Origin: Oscillospiraceae bacterium
GTDB taxonomy: Bacteria; Bacillota; Clostridia; Oscillospirales; CAG-272
DNA: 35,875 nt
Direction: 5' to 3'
Assembly: GCA_015065295.1 (NCBI GenBank)
Contig: SVQN01000026.1
Location: 1 to 35,875 of the forward strand
Of the stretch, positions 32,511 to 35,875 are shown piece after piece. The position numbers were made by a program, and so were the translations under genes. The notes beneath the pieces are model-generated. The model saw nothing but the letters and a program-made list of their open reading frames with translations, did no database searches and was not told where the DNA came from. Every line of letters starts with the position of its first letter. Within the stretch, counting starts at the first letter, position 1.

Positions 32511-34001
32511 TCAGCCAAGCAGATCCATAACACGTTCGATCTTCTTGGTCAGAACCTTCTGCTGGGTCGCGTAAGTAGAAGCGAGATCGCGCTGGTTGTT
32601 CGCGTAGAGGGAGGCCATGAAGCCGTCGCGGACGTCGGAGCAGAAGAGGGTGTCGCCGAGGTCGATCACGCGGTTGGCGAAGATCAGGTCGAGCATCGCA
32701 ACGCTTTCTTCGTCGCGGGAGACCTTACCCTTGAGGGCGATTTCATAGTAGGCCGGGGTGACGGTCTGCTTTGCGAGGAAGTTCGTCAGTTCGAGAACCG
32801 CGCCGGTCATTTCGAGCTGCTGGTTCGTCGCCGGAAGTACCGGAGGCATGTAGTAGCTTACGCGTGCGTGGTAGTCCGCCTGGGATTCGTCGCGCTTCGG
32901 GTACGGAATGATACCGAAGTCCATTTCCATGTCGCGGAGTGCTTCTACCCAGAACATCGAACAGTCGATAAAGAGAACCTTGCCTTCCTGGAACAGTTCG
33001 CGCGATACCGTCGGTACGTCCTGACCATCGTTGCGGTCTGCACCGTTGTACTTCGAGCCGTTGTCGTAGGTGATCTGGAAGACCTTTTCAAAGAAGTTGA
33101 TGAACGCTTCGTCGCCGATGTGCAGCGTCGGAGTGCCCGCGTCGTCCAGACCGATCGTCTGGAAGCCTGCGCCTACCCAGAAGCTCGGCAGCGTCATCTT
33201 CGTGTGGGCAGCGTAACCGTACTGGTCGTCGCGCGTCCACTGACCGTCACCGTTCAGATCCACCGTCGCACCTTCCATCATCGCCGCCATCGCGTCTACC
33301 GTCCACTTGCCGCTGCTGACAAGATCGTACGGATTGTCCATGCCGTGGTCGGTAATCAGACCCTTGTTGAACAGAAGAATGTACGTCAGGTCGTGCGTCG
33401 AAATCGACAGGTCGCCGATTGCCGCATAGCGCATATCGCCGATCATCAGTTCGTTGTTGACGCTCTTGTCCCAGTAGGGCTTTTCGAGGTCAATGTAGGG
33501 TACGTCCTTGTATCCCTGAATCTGACCGCCGTTCATCAGCGTCGTCGCGTCAACGCAGAATACGTTCGCTACCTGAATCACGTCGTCGCCCGCCGCGATC
33601 AGGGGAGTCAGACTGTTCGCCGCCGGATAACCCGTCGTCATAACAAACTGTTCGATGGTAACGTCAAGCTGTTCCTGCGCGTCTTCGATGACCGAGAACT
33701 GCGCGTCGTTCAGTGCTTCGCCGGTCAGTTCTTCCATAACGAGGAAGTTGCGCGCGTTCGGATTGTCAACAACCCCGAACGTGAACGTCGATCCGGTGAA
33801 CTTCAGGTCTGCCGGAAGATCCGGCTTGATGATTTCGGGTTCGGTTTCGGCTTCTTCCACTACTTCTTCCGCTGCGGAAGGAGTGCTGCTGCCGTCGGCG
33901 GTCGTTTCCGCATTGCCCGTGCTGTCCGAGCAGGAGAACATCGTTCCCGCAGACGCAAGCATCAGAGCCGCAAGAATTACACTGAGAAGTTTCTTTTTCA
34001 T
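32511..34001 (-). CDS. Extracellular solute-binding lipoprotein, 496 aa
   Basis: Signal peptide with lipobox MFSC (Cys24), an acidic low-complexity linker (about 28-60, rich in Glu, Thr, Ser), then a family-1 type binding domain: STFTFGVVDNPNARN, DDVIQVANVFC, LFNKGLI, PYDLVSSGKWTVDAMAAMM, LFQEGKVLFIDCSMF, DFGIIPYPKRDES, characteristic of sugar-binding lipoproteins of gut Clostridia. DLNGDGQWTRDD is an EF-hand-like calcium loop. No permease or ATPase gene is next to it. AAAGGAAG lies eight bases before ATG. Direct repeats TTCATATT lie upstream near a TATAAT. The divergent GH13 gene suggests a role in glucan use. Confidence 0.9.
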   Translation of the reverse strand: MKKKLLSVILAALMLASAGTMFSCSDSTGNAETTADGSSTPSAAEEVVEEAETEPEIIKPDLPADLKFTGSTFTFGVVDNPNARNFLVMEELTGEALNDAQFSVIEDAQEQLDVTIEQFVMTTGYPAANSLTPLIAAGDDVIQVANVFCVDATTLMNGGQIQGYKDVPYIDLEKPYWDKSVNNELMIGDMRYAAIGDLSISTHDLTYILLFNKGLITDHGMDNPYDLVSSGKWTVDAMAAMMEGATVDLNGDGQWTRDDQYGYAAHTKMTLPSFWVGAGFQTIGLDDAGTPTLHIGDEAFINFFEKVFQITYDNGSKYNGADRNDGQDVPTVSRELFQEGKVLFIDCSMFWVEALRDMEMDFGIIPYPKRDESQADYHARVSYYMPPVLPATNQQLEMTGAVLELTNFLAKQTVTPAYYEIALKGKVSRDEESVAMLDLIFANRVIDLGDTLFCSDVRDGFMASLYANNQRDLASTYATQQKVLTKKIERVMDLLG

Positions 34002-34108
34002 GTTGAGACTTCCTTTCTCATACTTTATTAATTCTGTAGGGTCGTGCTTATTATAAACCCGAAATATGAATCCAATATGAACAATCCCATCAAATCCGCT
34101 CGATTTCC

Positions 34109-34137
34109 TTGCCTTTTCCCGCGTTTTCTGTTATAAT
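34109..34137 (+). promoter_or_regulatory. Promoter of the GH13 gene
   Basis: TTGCCT (34109-34114), 17-bp spacer, perfect TATAAT (34132-34137), leaving a leader of about 90 nt, AT-rich, with ATAAATTTATAA inside. Confidence 0.65.
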
Positions 34138-34232
34138 TTTCTTGAAACCCACCGGAAATTTCCCCGATAAATTTATAAGCTCTATACACAAATAATAACT
34201 ATTTATTAACTTATTAACGAAAGGAGCCATCC

Positions 34233-35648
34233 ATGTCCGAATTTCTCCGAACCGACAACCGTTCCCTTCTTCCGCCGTACCGTCCCGACCGCGATGTCCG
34301 GCTGATCCCATCCTCCGCCGACGGACACCTGCTTTCCCCCGACTGGACGGACGAACTCGTCCTCGTGGAAATCCATCCCGAAACCGCCACCCGCGAAGGA
34401 ACGCTCGCTTCCCTTCTCCCCGTCCTCGATCATCTTGCCGCGCTCGGCGTCAACGGCATCTGGCTCACGCCGATCTACGAAAAAGGTCCCGGCGGCAACG
34501 GCTACGGCAATCAGGGACCGCATACCCTCGAACCCGCCGTCACCGGATGCACGGATGTAAACGAAGGCTGGCAGCGTGTCCGCGCCTTTGTCGAAGAAGC
34601 CCACTGCCGGAACATCCGCGTCCTGCTCGACCTCATCACCTGGGGAACCATGAAAAATTCCTCCCTCCAGCGGGAGCATCCCGACTGGTTTCACGGCGAA
34701 GCGTGGGGCGGCGCGGCGTTCGACTGGAAAAACGACGACTTCTGCGAATGGTACATCGACACCTGCGTCCGCAATATCCTCGTCACCGGTGCGGACGGAT
34801 ACCGCGCAGACTGCGAGCCCATGTTCGCCGGACACCGTATTTTTGCGGAAATCCGCCGCCGTCTGCTGGAATCCGGCCGTAAAGTCCTCCTGATCGCCGA
34901 GGAATCGTCGGAACGCGGCGGCGCGTACGATTTTGAACAGGACGGCATCACAAACTGGATCGGCTGGTCCCGCGGCGAACAGTATCAGCAGCCGAAAGCG
35001 TACTTCCTCGAAGGATGGAACATCGTGGACTGCGTGAAGTCCGGAATGCTGCACGGAAGCGCGGCATCCCAGCAGGACGGCACCTCCGGTCAGGACAAAT
35101 ATTATACCTATTGCATTTCCAATCACGATTTCCAGCGTTCCCTCGTGAACGGAAACCGTCTGGTGATGGGGTATCAGGCAATTTTCGCGCCGTACATTCC
35201 GCTGTGGTATCTCGGATCGGAATTCGGAATGCGGGCGGAAAATCAGGTCATCTACTTCGTTCCCGTAGACTGGTCACTGCTCGAACGGGAGGAAAACCGT
35301 GCATTCTGCGAGGATATCGCGCAGTATCTCCGCATCCGCCGGACATACCCGGATATTTTCGCTTACTGGCCGATGAATCACCGGGAAACGAATATCCGCG
35401 CGGTGGACGCAGACACGGAACTGCCGTCCTACGAACGCTATACGGAAAACCGCCGGGTCTTCGTCATCCCGAACGGCAGTGACCGCCCCAAAACGTACAC
35501 CGTGTCCGTCCATACATCGGAGGACTTCCGTACCCTGACCGATCTTCTGTCCGGACAGCCGCTTTCCTTCACCCGCGCGGGCGATACGATCACCTTCCGC
35601 GCCGCTGTGGAGAGCGGGAAAATCGGCGTATTTCTGCTCGAAAAATAA
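34233..35648 (+). CDS. GH13 (alpha-amylase family) glycoside hydrolase, cytoplasmic
   Basis: 471 residues, no signal peptide, so it probably acts on sugars inside the cell. (Beta/alpha)8 barrel with LGVNGIWLTPIYEKGPGGNGYGN, region II GADGYRADCEP (nucleophile Asp), region III VLLIAEES (acid/base Glu) and region IV CISNHD (Asp). Region I, normally DxVxNH, here reads LLDLITWGT, keeping the Asp but losing Asn and His. A C-terminal beta domain (about 390-470) ends the protein. AAAGGAG lies seven bases before ATG. The substrate is unknown. Divergent from a solute-binding lipoprotein gene. Confidence 0.9.
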   Translation: MSEFLRTDNRSLLPPYRPDRDVRLIPSSADGHLLSPDWTDELVLVEIHPETATREGTLASLLPVLDHLAALGVNGIWLTPIYEKGPGGNGYGNQGPHTLEPAVTGCTDVNEGWQRVRAFVEEAHCRNIRVLLDLITWGTMKNSSLQREHPDWFHGEAWGGAAFDWKNDDFCEWYIDTCVRNILVTGADGYRADCEPMFAGHRIFAEIRRRLLESGRKVLLIAEESSERGGAYDFEQDGITNWIGWSRGEQYQQPKAYFLEGWNIVDCVKSGMLHGSAASQQDGTSGQDKYYTYCISNHDFQRSLVNGNRLVMGYQAIFAPYIPLWYLGSEFGMRAENQVIYFVPVDWSLLEREENRAFCEDIAQYLRIRRTYPDIFAYWPMNHRETNIRAVDADTELPSYERYTENRRVFVIPNGSDRPKTYTVSVHTSEDFRTLTDLLSGQPLSFTRAGDTITFRAAVESGKIGVFLLEK

Positions 35649-35694
35649 CAGAATAAAAAAATTCAAAAAAATCGAAAAAACTTTCAAAAAGGTA

Positions 35695-35723
35695 TTGACA
35701 AATCCAAACCGGCGTGGTATAAT
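35695..35723 (+). promoter_or_regulatory. tRNA promoter
   Basis: Perfect TTGACA (35695-35700), 17-bp spacer, perfect TATAAT (35718-35723), ahead of the tRNA by about 70 bp. Confidence 0.88.
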
Positions 35724-35796
35724 AACAACGTCCTCGAGAGAGCGGGTAAAAAACAACAAAGAACCGCAGAAACGAGCAATGAAAATTGTATAAAAT

Positions 35797-35871
35797 GCTG
35801 GTGTGGCTCAATGGCAGAGCAGCTGATTTGTAATCAGCAGGTTGTTGGTTCGACTCCGATCACCAGCTCCA
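35797..35871 (+). tRNA. tRNA-Thr (anticodon UGU)
   Basis: Full cloverleaf with acceptor GCTGGTG/CACCAGC, D arm GGCTCAATGGCAGAGC, anticodon stem GCTGA/TCAGC with loop TTTGTAA (anticodon TGT, reading ACA), T arm GTTGGTTCGACTCCGAT and an encoded CCA at 35869-35871. Further tRNAs may follow beyond the window edge. Confidence 0.95.
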
Positions 35872-35875
35872 GGGG

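Overview
The window looks like a chromosomal segment of an anaerobic Clostridia-class Firmicute, probably an uncultured gut-type Oscillospirales/Christensenellales relative. The reasons are a moderately high-GC coding style, near-consensus sigma-A promoters with strong AGGAGG-type ribosome binding sites, a classical Firmicutes gene order (yicC-remA-gmk-rpoZ-priA-def-fmt-yugP-rsmB-rlmN-prpC-prkC-rsgA-thiN), a corrinoid methyltransfer protein and several lipoprotein solute-binding proteins. The taxonomic placement is inference. No phage, transposase or CRISPR array is visible.

Layout. 0-4 kb: a corrinoid protein (-), then an ABC-class ATPase of the COG3044/PF09818 type (+) behind a leader with its own promoter, a 15-codon peptide ORF and an intrinsic terminator, then a small helical protein (-). 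4-8.9 kb: two tandem paralogous lipoproteins with an N-terminal beta-rich half and a solute-binding C-terminal half (-), whose promoter is overlapped by a perfect 40-bp palindrome. 8.9-24.7 kb: one long minus-strand housekeeping cluster of fifteen genes, starting with a lipoprotein behind a consensus promoter. It runs through mRNA quality/biofilm regulators (yicC, remA), nucleotide metabolism (gmk), RNA polymerase omega, primosome helicase, N-terminal formyl-Met handling (def, fmt), a membrane peptidase, rRNA methylases (rsmB, rlmN), the PASTA kinase/phosphatase pair, a ribosome-assembly GTPase and thiamine pyrophosphokinase. coaBC, often between rpoZ and priA, is not there. 24.7-27.2 kb: yceD-rpmF (+) and a small membrane protein (-), set among three copies of a structured ~200-bp repeat. 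27.2-31.7 kb: a membrane protein, an NSS-family symporter (-), an autoregulated MerR regulator (+) and a CPA2-type cation/proton antiporter (-). 31.7-32.5 kb: a non-coding stretch with a long imperfect inverted repeat. 32.5-35.9 kb: an orphan solute-binding lipoprotein (-), a cytoplasmic GH13 enzyme (+) and tRNA-Thr(UGU).

The most unusual content is outside the coding regions: (1) six copies of a GGGGAAACC-TTTTT hairpin element, mostly next to stop codons; (2) three copies of a 7-bp-periodic repeat placed directly after stop codons; (3) three copies of a multi-hairpin repeat with compensatory base changes; (4) a single ~220-bp long-hairpin element; (5) a leader-peptide/terminator arrangement in front of the COG3044 ATPase; and (6) operator-like palindromes at several promoters. 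These are the best candidates for undescribed regulatory or mobile elements. The protein-coding genes are mostly well-known families with local oddities: an acidic Trp-rich tail on the PASTA kinase, insertions in PriA and RsgA, an altered region I in the GH13 enzyme, and a lipoprotein that may be a degenerate EEP domain.
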